From assembly GCA_019022495.1 (NCBI GenBank), contig JAFEKR010000125.1:1-34751 (forward strand): a DNA stretch of 34,751 bases. The letters run 5' to 3'. The translations under genes and the position numbers were made by a program. This DNA is from Epichloe hybrida. Taxonomy: Eukaryota; Ascomycota; Sordariomycetes; Hypocreales; Clavicipitaceae. The notes below the pieces were generated by a model, which was not told the DNA's origin, searched no databases, and was given only the letters and a program-made list of their open reading frames with translations. Below are positions 20,996 through 31,722 of the stretch, piece by piece (the stretch's first letter is position 1; each line of letters opens with the position of its first letter).

Positions 20996-21505
20996 TTACA
21001 GCAAGAAAGCAGCGAGACCAGCAGCAGCAGCAGCGAAGCTGTATCCGCCGGCGGCGGCAGCGCTAGAGGGCACGGAGGAAGCTGTTCCAGAGGGCATTTG
21101 GGTGCCGGTAGGCATGTTGGTGCCGGAGGACATGGAAGAGCCAGTGGGCATGCTGGTGCCGGTGGGCATGGAAGAGCCAGAGGGCATGGAGGTGGCATTG
21201 CTGGGCTTGACGACGGCAGCGTACTTGTCGCACTGGGCCTTGTCGGCCTTGGGGCAAGAGCTCTGGTCGATGCAAATGGCCTGGAGCTGCTCGCCCTGGT
21301 CCTTGATGATGGTGGCGGGGGGGCTGCAGGCCATGTTGAAGGCCGTGTTGAGAGACTTGGCGACGGCGGTGATGTCGTCCTTGGCGACGCCGAACGAGGC
21401 GGCGGCCAGGCCGACCTGGGCGATGAAGTAGTCCATCTCTGGCTTGCCCAGACCCATGAACTTGTGGACCTGTATTGAGAGGGAGAGCAGAGTCAGTTAA
21501 CTGCT

Positions 21506-21540
<35 letters not shown>

Positions 21541-22245
21541 ACGTGGGGAGATGGTGTTTGTTTCGACGCAAAAACTTACCTCGTACATGGAGGCGTGGCC
21601 CTTGTAAGCATCAAAGCCAGACATGCCCTGCATGGAGCAGCCGAGCAGGGAGCCGAAGTACTGGTACAGGTGGGTGAGCAGGAAGCTAGAGTGAGTACAC
21701 GCGGGTTAGTCGTCACACATCTTCCACCATGATCTGATCTCGAGATGGGGACTCGAGCGAGCGGCCAAGACGTACTATTGCTTGCTGCTGTTGTCGTTGG
21801 CAGGCTTGTTGTTCTTCAGGGGCTCAGCACCACCGCCATCCAAGAAGTTGACAGAGGATCCAGATTTGCCGCCAGTGTTGGAGGATGCAAGAGCACCGTT
21901 GAAGTAGGGGGCCAGGTTGACCTGCTTGCCGTCGATTTCACCGGGGGCGAGGATACCGGGAACCTTGACGCCAACATTGGGCATGGTGTCTGTAGTGGCT
22001 ACTGTTAGGAGGCTTGTCTTTGATAGAATCAATGGGCAAACTGGGGGAGGGGGGGGGGGGGGGGACGTACAGTTGCCAATGACGACGGTGTTGACGAGCA
22101 ATGTCAACAAGGTGGCCTGGTTCTCGGCGGTGTTGTTCTTCAACAGAGCCTTGACATAGTAGTCGCAGATGGGTTCATTCTGGGGACGCTGAGCGTTGAC
22201 GGCAGTGCCAGCGGCGGCAGCCAGGACGACGTTGCTGAAACGCAT
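20996..22245 (-). CDS. Secreted, GPI-anchor-like protein with truncated-haemoglobin-like region
   Basis: Four exons, 22245-22071, 21989-21776, 21685-21580 and 21469-20996, flank introns of 81, 90 and 110 nt (donors GTACGT, GTACGT, GTAAGT) and give 322 aa. Residues 1-18 (MRFSNVVLAAAAGTAVNA) are a signal peptide. A first conserved part reads ICDYYVKALLKNNTAENQ and PYFNGALASSN. The second reads FLLTHLYQYFGSLLGCS, FDAYKGHASMYEVHKFMGL and MDYFIAQVGLAAASFGVAKD; this spacing resembles the E-to-H helices of truncated haemoglobins, with H167 in the proximal-histidine place. Cysteines follow (ACSPP, ICIDQSSCP, QCDKY), then a repetitive Ser/Thr/Met stalk (SMPTGSS-like) and a hydrophobic tail ending AAAAAGLAAFLL, as in GPI signals. 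The gene model is strong; the haem-protein reading is inference. Intron 1 has a C16 run six bases after the exon end; intron 3 carries (GT)15. Confidence 0.78.
21508..21537. repeat. (GT)15 microsatellite in an intron
   Basis: Fifteen GT units lie inside intron 3 of the secreted protein gene (about 40 bp from both splice sites; CA repeats on the transcript). Probably length-polymorphic. Confidence 0.9.
22049..22064. repeat. G16 homopolymer next to a splice donor
   Basis: On the transcript strand this is a run of 16 C directly after the GTACGT donor of intron 1 of the secreted protein gene. Length slippage here would not alter coding but could affect donor use. Confidence 0.85.
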
Positions 22246-22896
22246 GATGAGAGTGATTCGGAATGGGTGTGGTTTGAGGTGGGCAGAAACTGAACTTGGT
22301 GGACGAAGATGATTATGATTATTATGGATGATGCTCTCCTCGATGTACAGTGAGGCTGAATGTAAGAGAAAGAGGGATTCGTGAGGGACGAAGGGAACAG
22401 AGCAGCAAGAGCCGGCCAACTTATTCACGAGGAGGAGGCGTGCCCATCATTTCCAAGCCATTCCCCTTTCAGGAACCAACTATTGCTTGTCTTGGACGGG
22501 TAATGAGATATACGGCTGGACGAAGCTCCGAGTGTGGGTTGGGCAAATTTGGGGGCCCGGGGAAATGGAATTGATGGAGAACAACCAGACGGCGGGTAGC
22601 GTCTCCCAAAAAAAAAAAAAAACCTCTTGGCGGATGTCTTTGAACATGGATTTTTGCGTAATACAACGGACAAATACAGAGTGCGAGCCTGCCGCTGGTC
22701 GTTGCTTGGAACGAACCGAGTATCTATCTGCCAAGTTCGCGAGATCTGGAATGGTGCAGGCAAGTTCATGCTGATCGGTGAATACCCGAGAAGCCAGTCA
22801 TTTCAACCCAGGTATACCAGCCAGTACTATTGTTACGGAGCATCAACATGCACAAATGCAAAGAGGCTTTTTCTATGCACACCCGTCGCCCCCCAG

Positions 22897-22918
22897 CACA
22901 CACACACACACACACACA
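22897..22918. repeat. (CA)11 microsatellite
   Basis: Eleven CA units in the gene-free region upstream of the secreted GPI-like protein gene. Confidence 0.9.
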
Positions 22919-23765
22919 AAGCTTTGGCGCCGCTCCGTTGTGGCCAGCCCGGTTGGCCCAATCCGGAGGACATGGACCATGCCGAAGTGAGAAAGCTGAT
23001 GCAAACACATGCGTCCTGATTCGAAGAAAAGAAATGTACATGTTGAGTTTCGGCAGGGGCGTTGGAGAGGAAGTGGCTATGATGATGACATGGACATCAT
23101 CATGCATGCACATGCATGCTGGCCCTTGGGGGTTTTTTTTTTTTCGCTCCATCCGGACGGGAACCAAGTCCGTAGCGTCTTTGCATGGGCAAAGTTCTGC
23201 TTTTGTCTTCTTATGCCTTTCCTCCCCTTCCTTTCCCCGGGTTTCATTTGCCTTCTCCGCTTCACGCGCAGTGGACTGCCGGGTGGACCGGGGGAGGTCT
23301 GGGAGGATCAAAAAAAAAAGAGATTGAGATTCCTTGTCTCTGAAATTTGCCCGAAGTTGATGGCGGAAAACTTGGTCCTTGTCACAACAAATAAATCCCT
23401 GCCAGCGATCCCGTCGTCCCCACCCCACAACACCGGCATCGAGAAAAGAAACGGCCCCACCCAGCCAGCCAACCACGGTTCACGATAAAGTGTTACCCCT
23501 GCCTACCCGGGGCAATGACAGGGGGTGGGGTGGCAAAGGGGCTCTTAGCCAATCATGGACAGTCTTTTAGCAAGCATCTAGACTTTTGAAACAAACTTGC
23601 ACAAGGCGCAGGTGGGGCCCCGGATCGAGCGTCTTCCGAGAGTTAAACCTGTCGGCTGGTTCTCGATCCGGCGCGTCTAGAGGCGGGTCGGGCCTGGCCC
23701 CAGTAATTACCACAACAGTTCGTCGGAACGCCAATTCGAGTTCCGCCAGACGACTCGTGTGCCAC

Positions 23766-23789
23766 TTTTTTTTTTTTTTTTTTTTTTTT
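23766..23789. repeat. T24 homopolymer
   Basis: Uninterrupted run of about 24 T in the 3-kb gene-free region. It could be the A-tail relic of a retroposed sequence, but no element body is recognisable beside it. Confidence 0.85.
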
Positions 23790-24973
23790 ATCGATTTCGT
23801 CGATTTGACGTATTTTTGCCTTTGTCCGTCCTTGGCTAGCCTGCTTTGAATTGCAGCGTCGCCAATTGGTCGAGTGTAAACAACGTTGTTGCCGCGCCCC
23901 CAAGGCTCGGGGGCTAGGTATAGGAATCAATTGTCAGAGCGACTCGAAGACAAATTCCAAGGGAGAGCCCCCCGATCCGAGGGCCGAAGGGGGGGGGGGG
24001 ATCCTTAGTTCGAACCAGGCTTCTCCAAACCGGAGATCCCTGTGCTCATCGCTAACTTAACCTCGAAGTCGTAGATGCCGTCGGCGCCTTTCACAATCCG
24101 TGCAATTCTCGTGCACATCGCATTCTCGTCATCAAGAGGGGACAAGAGGTATCATTGCATGGCGGGGCCGGGCCGCTCGCGAAACACAGGCACTCGTCGG
24201 AGACAATTCCTGGATGCCAAAGACGCTCTCGCTCATCAAAGGGGGTGGAAGGGGGGGGGGGGATTTGTGTGGGGAGAGTAAAGTCTTGACGGCCGCCTTC
24301 TCGGCCCAGGAAAAGAGAACCCTTGGAAGCAAAACCTACAGGCGTTCTTCTGAGTCACAAGTTTTCCGGTCCAGGCTGAATGGCGCGTAGCGTTGCAAAC
24401 AGGATGCCACACGATGCGGCGATGCGGCAAGCTGTTGATTCTCCCAAAACGTAAACTCAAGTAATCACGAGGCCAGTACGCAGCAGGGAGGCATTCCCCT
24501 TTTCCCGAGTGATCCACGAGGGGTTGGAGGGCTACACAGGCAGCCGATGCAACTGAAACATCATCACAGCCTGGGTTGTTGTTGTTGTAGATGCGGAATT
24601 TTCCTCCTGTAACCCCAACCCTAACCGTACGGCTTTCATAACTCGTCCTCTCGTCCTCTCGTCAAGTTACGCTTTCTCTCGAGCATATGGTCCATCAGGA
24701 GCCTTTTGCCAACACCACAGATCAACTAGACAGGGACTGCAGAACGGGACATATGATGCCGTAGAAGCACAATCCTCTGGCCGTCTCCGCGTCCGTGACT
24801 TGTTTTCTCCATCGTCGCCATGTTTGAGGTGATTTCCCTTTGCGGAATGTAGCTCGCGTGGGACGGACGACACGATAGGGAGGGGGACGGACGTTGGGAT
24901 CCCGGCCAGGCATCATGCAGTGAGTGCACATGTCTTCATGTGTTTATTATGCAAGTCCCGATGCCTTTTTAGG

Positions 24974-25032
24974 TCTGTCCTTTGTATAATGAAACAAGTC
25001 ACTATGATTATTTTTTCTGTCCTTTGTATAAT
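24974..25032. repeat. 17-bp direct repeat
   Basis: TCTGTCCTTTGTATAAT occurs at 24974-24990 and 25016-25032, a 42-bp period. It is a short local duplication upstream of nothing recognisable. Confidence 0.75.
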
Positions 25033-25320
25033 ATATTACAAGACACCGCCGATGAGATCGACCAAGCCCGACCTACGGACTAGCTTCGGCGGATACCTGC
25101 CATGACGTCTCCTGAAACCCAACATTGCATCATCATGCCTGTCCTCTGTTCACAACAAGTCTAGGTGCGAGTGCATGCATCATTAAAAAAAAAAAAAATT
25201 AGAGAGAAAGAAATAGGACAAAACTCGAGTGTTGGAACATCACAAAACCTGTGCATAACTCAACCGGCATTCCCCCAGTCCATACTTTCCCAAAAGATGC
25301 AACCAAGCATATGCGGCTAA

Positions 25321-26984
25321 TTACATGACCAGTTTCTTCCCATGATACTTCCGCTGCGGAGAGCTCTGCACTCCAAGCTGCTTGCTCCTCTTGGGAAAAC
25401 CTTCCAATGAGGCAGCGTAGGTAGCAACCGAATGGGCGATCAACTAGGATTATTTGTCAGCAAGGCTGCTTTCATCCAATGTCGACAAAAGTCAAAGAGA
25501 GCGAGTAAAGTCCAACTCACCTTGGTATTGACCTCCCAGGACGTCAAGTTCAGATTGCTCAGATCATCCCCAATCTGATGATAGTTCTCATCATACCACT
25601 TGCCGGCCTCGCCTCCAAACATGGCCTCTTCTTCCTTGGTCTTGACGCCTTCTGCACCCGTGGCGATGCCACCAGCGGGAATGCCGCCCTTGATGAAGCC
25701 GTCGTAGTCGCTGCGTCCATCGAACGGCACGAGAGTGTGATTCAATCCGTGGTCCTTGTACCAGTTGATGTACAGGTCTCTGAGAGCCTGTGAGCCAGCG
25801 GGACTAGAATCGTCCGTCGCATTGTAGACCTGGTAGGCAAAGTTGGGGCTGGCCATCATGTCGTAGTCCATGAAGAGGCGGACCTTTAGATTCTCCTCGC
25901 CGGAGAGAGACGCGACGTAGTGATCAGATCCCAGCAGACCTTCCTCTTCGGCGGACCACCAGGCGAAGCGCACGCAGTTCTTGATGCGGTAGCGTGCCAG
26001 TTGGACGGCTACCTCCAGCACAGACAGGGAGCCGGAGCCGTCGTCGTTGATACCAGGGCCTTCGGCGACAGAGTCGCTGTGGCCGCCGAGCATCACGCAG
26101 TTGTTGGGATCCCCAGAGGTACTCTGCGCAATAACGTTGTTCGTCTTGATCGTATTGACGGTGGAATCAATGTATGCTGATGCAGAAAGGACTTTCCCCC
26201 TGGACAGTAGCTCAGCGTACTCCGAGCCTTCCTTCCCGCCCAGTCCAAAAGTAGCAACCTGTTTCTTGGATGGCGTTCCAAGAGTGCCGTGAATCTCCTC
26301 CGGGTCGGTGTTGTAAATTACGGCTGCGACGGCACCAGCTTGGCCAGCGAGCAGTGATTTGACTCCAAAGGAGCACTCGCCGCGCTTGACAAAGGCAATG
26401 TTGCCCTTGACAGCAGACGGATAATCCGACTTCTTGCACCCTACGTTGTCCACGAGGATCAAGTCTCCAAACACGGGCTCCTTGCGGGCCGTGGGCGGCG
26501 TCAGGCCCATTGTGGTAGTCGTGTTGGGGACATGAGACCCTATCGTCAGCCGGAATTCGCGCACACTGCCCGACACGGCGCCAAAGGTTTGCTGAGACAC
26601 GTTGTAGTATCCGCCCAGGGCAGCAAGCTCCGACCTGATGTAGTCAATCGTTGCAAGGTGGCCTGCATAGTTTCAGGGTTAGCGATTCGTACACGATCCG
26701 CACGCTCAGAGATGCACACCTTTGCTGCCAATCACCCTGGTGGGATGGCCATACTCTTCCTCTCCCTTCTGCGCAATCTCGTACAACTTCTCGGCGCGCT
26801 TCCACAAGCTACCAATCTTTATTCGATCCTGCAAGCCCTCGGTGTTGACAAATGGCTTGGAATCATCGTCTTCGCTCGGTCTTCTGATGGGCATCTGCAG
26901 CTCGGGGTGGTTGAGCGGTTGCTGATCCGGAATCAGGAGCGCCGCCGCACTGGCGGCAAGCACGACAAGAGACAGCTTTGCCAT
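25321..26984 (-). CDS. Vacuolar/secreted aminopeptidase, M28 family with PA domain
   Basis: Removes N-terminal residues from peptides using two zinc ions, in the vacuole (aminopeptidase Y type) or outside the cell (Lap2 type). Exons 26984-26720, 26662-25521 and 25443-25321 flank introns of 57 and 77 nt and give 509 aa, the normal family size. A signal peptide covers about residues 1-18. The PA insertion is near 153-207 (GNIAFVKRGECSFGVK). Zinc-site marks are GGHSDSV (H283, D285), NDDGSG (295-296), WWSAEEEGLLGS (E327/E328), MDYDMMASPN (about 354) and NYHQIGDD (H450). The GTG 6 nt upstream of the ATG used here is not the start. Exon 3 adds LIAHSVATYAASLEGFPKRS; reading through intron 2 instead would give a false C-terminus. 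Several NxT/S sequons fit secretion. Confidence 0.95.
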
Positions 26985-28011
26985 GGACACGAGATGCCAC
27001 CTCTACGGAGTAATGTCGGTGAAGCCGAAAATTGAACGCAATCAAGAACGTGTTCGTGACCAGGATGGCTGGGACGGGGGAACAAGCTTGGCTTTATTGG
27101 CATCACACAGGCTTCACAGCTGCATTTGACGCCATCCATGTAGCCGAAACCGTAAACCGGTGGTTAGAAGAAGGAAAGGACAGCCGCGGCCATGACCCCA
27201 CTTGAGTCACACGATGCACGCGGGCTAGGCTGCACCTCGAACGCTGGTTGGTGGGGAGCGACAGCTTGTAGATAAGCTTGCACGACACGGATCCGTATTG
27301 TGTAGCACTTCCTAGAAAAAGTCGGACAAGTCGCGCGAATAGCAATACTCCGTTCTTTGTTTTTCTTGAAAGGCACAAAAAAGTTGCTGCTTTACGGATC
27401 GCAAGACAGGAAAACCATTCATCGTGCCACGCCCCACTTCCTTTGGTTATCGCATGCCTCCCACCACCGAAGAAAGATTACCTTTGCGTCCGCTCATCGA
27501 CGCTTTCGGCCGGCCATTCTGAGGCAGCTTTCGCCTATTCATGGCCCAAAACAACTCGCCATGGCAATCAGACACCAATATCCGTATTGACAGCTCATTA
27601 TAGTGGTTTAAATACATGGTGAAATTGAAGGATTGTGTATATACAATAGATACAGTAATGGTGAGCAGCATGCTTTACCGATTAAGCCATAACCCTTTTT
27701 AAATTAAAATCATTTAAATTATGCGCAGCCCTTGCCAGGGCCATCCATCCGCGCTGACTGGCAGGCAGCATTCGTGTCTCAACCCGCGCGCGCCTATGCA
27801 AGATCAGCTGCCACACGACCAACAGGAGTTGTTGGTGGGTGGCGCGCGTTGCTGATGACAAAAGAAGACATGGGATGCCCCCGACCAACGCCGAATCTCA
27901 CACCCCCCAGCCGAAAGGGGGATCCGTAGTCAAGGAGGGGAGGGTGGAGTAAGCTTATGCAAGCCTGACGAATAATTCTTCGTGTAACATAATATATTAG
28001 ACATCCGTCCC
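26985..28011. other. Gene-free spacer with one TACGGAGTA
   Basis: No supportable gene. An exact TACGGAGTA lies at 27004-27012, only about 20 bp upstream of the aminopeptidase start codon, and a one-mismatch copy (TACTCCGTT) is at 27346. AT-rich sequence occurs near 27590-27720. Confidence 0.5.
27004..27012 (+). repeat. Dispersed 9-mer TACGGAGTA (copy 6)
   Basis: Exact copy about 20 bp upstream of the aminopeptidase ATG, so probably inside its 5' leader. Confidence 0.8.
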
Positions 28012-29244
28012 TCAGACGATTGTCAGATTCTTCTTCCACCCCGTCGTCGGAACGGGCTTCTCGAGCCTCAAGATCCACAGCAGGTAGTCTTCCACGGGCA
28101 GGAAGACGCACAGCACGCGATTAAGCATGTAGCCTGCCAGGACGACGAACACGGCCGCGAACGCATCCAGGAAATAGTGGTTGGCAGTGCTGACGATGGT
28201 GACGAGCATCCACGTCGGATACCAGATGCCAAAGGCAAACATGGCGGCCCTCGCAAACGCGCCGCGACGGTGCTCGATCGGCTCGTCGTCGTCGTCATCG
28301 TCGTCGTCTTCGTCTTGCGCGATTTTCGTCGGTCGAATCGTGATTTTCTCAGGCCACGTAAACAGGCCCCTGACCACGCCGCTCTCCGCAACAAACGTGC
28401 ACCCGATGCAGAAGGCGTACCCGAAATGCATGCTGGGCATGGCAGCGAGCAGATTGACGAAATCGCCGCCCATCCAGACCGACTCGGCGTCCTCCAGGCT
28501 GACCGAGTCCACGAAGCCAAACTCCTTGGGCAGCAGCCGCGGGGGCATGGTCGGGACGAGGATGAATATGGCAAAGGCGAGGAAGTTTGTCAGCGTCATG
28601 GTCCGACGAACGGTGCAGAACCGCGCGTGCGACGACGCCGTGGAGTAATAGTAGGCGAGGAAGGAGACGGTCCCCGGCAGATGCACGAGGGCATATCCGC
28701 GGTTGAGGAACGACAGGATCCAGGCTCGGTAATCGCCCGACTCGGCGCCGTGCAAGAACCAGCGTTGGATCCTCCACTCGAGCCACTTCTCGGGTGCCTG
28801 TCGATGATGGCCTCCCCACAGCAGCGCCTCGAAATTGAGAATCGACAATCCGTGCTGCTGGGCCGAATCCCACATGCCTTTTTGGCCACCATACGCCGCC
28901 TGCGCCAGGACCTTGGTGTATCGGTATGCGCCGAAGCAGGCTCCCCAGTAGAACATCTCGATCAGGAACGGAAACTTCTGCAGAACGCGCGAGTGGAGGT
29001 TCTGCGCAAACCTGCTCGAATTGGGTGTGGTGAATCGCAGACAGGGACCAAAGAAGCGGTATTTCGGGGCATGTTGGTCGTGGTGGCGTCGAAATAAGAC
29101 ATGGCCGAACTCATCTGAGCTCCTGGGCGACTCCTCATCTGGAATCGGTTGGTATCGACTTCTGGACTTGAATACTGAATAGTCTTTTCTGCGAGTGAAG
29201 AACATGGCCAGCAGAAGCACGGTCACGGTAAGCTGGGATTTCAT
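28012..29244 (-). CDS. PAP2 superfamily membrane protein, Aur1/Ipt1-like
   Basis: Single exon, 410 aa, with several membrane helices. The PAP2/Aur1-like family holds lipid phosphatases and inositol-phosphotransferases. The active-site motifs are AMPSMHFGYAF (H273) and VSTANHYFLDAFAA (H356, D360), the C2 and C3 blocks of this fold. The preceding PPRLLPKEFGFVDSV is typical of this subgroup. Helices are visible at about residues 185-200, 215-232, 270-290, 335-352 and 362-382. Between the two motifs lies an acidic run (DEDDDDDDDDEP) made by a GAC-type trinucleotide repeat. Residues 1-16 are hydrophobic and may be a first helix. It is probably not Aur1 itself, since the surrounding sequence does not read like that enzyme; the substrate is unknown. 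Confidence 0.85.
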   Translation of the reverse strand: MKSQLTVTVLLLAMFFTRRKDYSVFKSRSRYQPIPDEESPRSSDEFGHVLFRRHHDQHAPKYRFFGPCLRFTTPNSSRFAQNLHSRVLQKFPFLIEMFYWGACFGAYRYTKVLAQAAYGGQKGMWDSAQQHGLSILNFEALLWGGHHRQAPEKWLEWRIQRWFLHGAESGDYRAWILSFLNRGYALVHLPGTVSFLAYYYSTASSHARFCTVRRTMTLTNFLAFAIFILVPTMPPRLLPKEFGFVDSVSLEDAESVWMGGDFVNLLAAMPSMHFGYAFCIGCTFVAESGVVRGLFTWPEKITIRPTKIAQDEDDDDDDDDEPIEHRRGAFARAAMFAFGIWYPTWMLVTIVSTANHYFLDAFAAVFVVLAGYMLNRVLCVFLPVEDYLLWILRLEKPVPTTGWKKNLTIV

Positions 29245-31520
29245 TTTTGTTATTGCAAGTCAGTTAAAGGGGGGGGGGGGCGGAGAAAGAAGTATATAAA
29301 AGCAGGCGCACAGCCGCAAATGAATAGATTTCATCTACTCACCACAGGCTCTACAAAATCAGGCATGGGAATGCCGTTGGCTGCCTTCCATCCTCCCTCG
29401 GGAGTGTCGTCGAAAGAAGCTGGCATTGCCATGATGCCAACTGCTAACAATTCTCAAAAGAATTCACTTTATGTCATATCCTCGGGGTCGTTGCGCCAAA
29501 AACAGAAGCAATGGGGGGCTCTTTGCGCTTCAGAGGCCAGGGCTTTGGCGGACAAGGCTGGCGGACAAATTGACTGAAACGGTGACCCGAGTGGCAGATG
29601 CCGAATCCCCGCCTTGCAAAACTCTCGAATTCGTCACGAAGCTGTGACGACAGCTTGCCTGTGGCTGGTAGCAGAAGCAGGGAGTCAGGTCAACGATACA
29701 CGATACACGATAACACGATACAACGCGTCGTCAACTGAAAGTGTTTCCCAAAAAAAAAAAAAACAAGTCGCTGTAATCCGTACTGACTGGATCTCTCTCG
29801 CCTGCCGAAGCAAGATCCCAGGACAGCGGGATTAGGCCAAGCCGAGGGCAAAGGTGAGGGCGGGGGGGATTCTGGCAAAATCGGGCAGAAACACAAACCT
29901 TGTTTGTTGCGTTTTGTTACAGGAAGAAATCTGATGGGGAGGAGAGGCGGAAAAAAAAAAAAAAGAGTTGGGAATCCAGACAGTTGAGCACGAAAAGAGA
30001 GAGAGACGTCGGCGAGTGCTCGAAAGCCCTTCCATCTACTGCTAGATTCTAACCCAGAAACCATCGAAGCCCAAACAAGGCTATGTACGAATCGCGTGGG
30101 TCTCGCTACGGTCCCGTATATACTTTCTAAAAAGTCCGTACCATGCACCTTGGATTTCGGACGACAACGAGTAGCCATAGTGACTACGACTCCGTAAGTC
30201 CGTGACTTTCGCTTAAGATTTGGCTCCATGTAGCGTCTGCTACTCGACATTACATATTTACTCGAACTGCGCTTCCGCTGTTGGCCACACGCCCCCCTCC
30301 CCCCTTCTTCCCCCTCTCCACAATCCCTCGAGCTTGGAAATAAAGCCTTTTTTCGAGTAAAAGAATCAAGCGGCTAGGCGTAAAGTCCTACTACCGATGA
30401 TGTCTTGGACAAATAAGCATATAGAATTCTCATCTGTCTCAGAAGATGATGTGGTGGGGCAGCGTACAATGGACAATTATGTACAGGCAATTGTCTGATC
30501 GTTGAATCCATCAAGCAGCATTCCAGATGTGCGTCTGCAAGTGCGAAGCATCATTGGTTACCGAAAAGTTTCGAGTTGCCCGTTCATGATGCGTGTCTCT
30601 CGGCTGGAATTTTCGGCCGGTCAAAAAAAAAACATGAATATACAGGCCATTGGAATGCCATTGCCGCACCGTACGTACGTCCGTACTTCCGTACATACAT
30701 AGTTGATGACAACACCGCTTCGTTGCCAAGACGCCAATTCGCAAGCATGTCCGTGCGTGAATCTGTCAGGTGACTCGGGTCAGTCAGTCACTTGGCTCAC
30801 CGACAAGCTTCCTCCTGGTGACGTCATGATGGCTACCATGCCAAAGCCCTGCATGTTCACCGTAGCACGTGCCTCCCTAATAAAAAGGCGCCGCCATCTC
30901 CCTCTCAGAAGACAAGGACGCGCGTCCCGTCATCTCAATGGACAAGTCGTCAAGTGCGCCAAACTGCTAGTTTACTTTACTCGGAGGACGCGTGGACGGA
31001 TGATGGCATCGAGGGGTTTCCTCGGGCAGCTGGAGGATAGCTTCCCAGCCGTGCTCGTCGACCCGTCTTTTGGGTGTCTGTCCGGACCCAACGGAGTTGC
31101 CAATCCTTTTTGTTTTTGTTTTTTTTTTTGTTCCGGTCCCGCATCGGCGTTTTTCGTGATGCCGGTGCCAGCCGCCGCAACAAAGTCCAGTTGCTTATAT
31201 CTTTTGCCGAGACCAAAACACTGGGACGAGCTGTTCGGACGGCTTCTTCGGGAATGACCCAGGTCTTACTCGGTGCTTGGCAAACCCGCATGAGGGGGGC
31301 ATGGCAATGGCAAGATATCGTGATGCACGCATGCTTTTGTATGCAAGTGCGGAGTACGAAGTATGTACGTTGCATTCCACCCCTGGCGAGACCCAGACCC
31401 ATACCAAGACTCTGCGATCCATTGGATAGTCTGGCTATATGTATTACCCCGGGAACAGCGGAAACAGCAACACAAATCAAGGTTACGTACGTTGTACGTA
31501 CAGGAAAAAAAAATGCCCCT
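29245..31520. other. Gene-free spacer between the PAP2 and PLC genes
   Basis: No supportable gene. It holds a G11 run at about 29270, a TATATAAAAG element at 29293-29302, A12-A14 runs near 29750 and 29950, clusters of GTAC/CGTACG near 30670-30700, and TACGTAC-GTT-GTACGTA near 31485-31501. The plus-strand frames at 29320 and 30703 carry no recognisable domain. Confidence 0.5.
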
Positions 31521-31658
31521 ATCTCCTTGAGCGTGTTAGAGCTTGTGGAGTCACGTTAACCAGGGGACTGTATGTATCCAATTAGATAAAAGTAAACTAG
31601 AGATACATACAGACCCTGGTTAACGTGACTCCACAAGCTCTAACACGCTCAAGGAGAT
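31521..31658. repeat. Near-perfect inverted repeat, 57/58-bp arms, 23-bp spacer
   Basis: The left arm 31521-31578 and right arm 31602-31658 are reverse complements over 45 bp from the outside, then differ by one 2:1 bulge, then match over 11 more bp. The spacer 31579-31601 is AT-rich. The repeat ends 64 bp downstream of the PLC stop codon, so it probably lies in that gene's 3' untranslated region or just beyond. A transcript through it would fold into a long double-stranded hairpin. It contains no open frame. Confidence 0.9.
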
Positions 31659-31694
31659 TGCCTAAAGCATCCCATCCACAACGACACGGGCATT

Positions 31695-31710
31695 CACACA
31701 CACACACACA
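31695..31710. repeat. (CA)8 microsatellite in PLC 3' region
   Basis: Eight CA units, followed by a T run, between the inverted repeat and the PLC stop codon. Confidence 0.85.
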
Positions 31711-31722
31711 CTTTTTTCATCG

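Larger units (their letters stand above)
22246..25320. other. 3-kb gene-free region
   Basis: I found no supportable gene on either strand. Open frames are low-complexity and have no splice-consistent continuation. It holds A13 (22608-22622), (CA)11 at 22897-22918, T24 at 23766-23789, several G10-G13 runs, a CCCTAAC-like patch near 24611, and a 17-bp direct repeat at 24974 and 25016. I checked a GTTCGAAC core near 24009 for a tRNA and rejected it. A non-coding RNA or a very divergent gene cannot be excluded. Confidence 0.5.

Noticed and set aside
22766..23476. 236-aa minus-strand frame
   Set aside because: Low-complexity, crosses a (CA)n repeat and homopolymers, with no domain or signal peptide.
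23990..24030. GTTCGAAC core resembling a tRNA B box
   Set aside because: The five-base T-stem does not pair and there is no A box or acceptor stem at the right distance.
24605..24625. CCCTAAC-like telomeric patch
   Set aside because: Only one or two imperfect units; not an array.
28177..29097. 306-aa plus-strand frame opposite the PAP2 gene
   Set aside because: Antisense shadow of a strongly supported membrane protein in GC-rich coding sequence.
29293..29577. TATATAAAAG followed by an 85-aa plus-strand frame at 29320
   Set aside because: The TATA-like element is well placed, but the frame has no recognisable feature and starts 75 bp from a divergent gene; not enough to call.
30703..31257. 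184-aa plus-strand frame
   Set aside because: No domain, includes a poly-T/Phe tract and Cys scatter typical of a chance frame.
31484..31503. TACGTAC-GTT-GTACGTA short inverted repeat
   Set aside because: GTAC/CGTACG clusters recur in spacer here; seven-bp arms are too short to single out.
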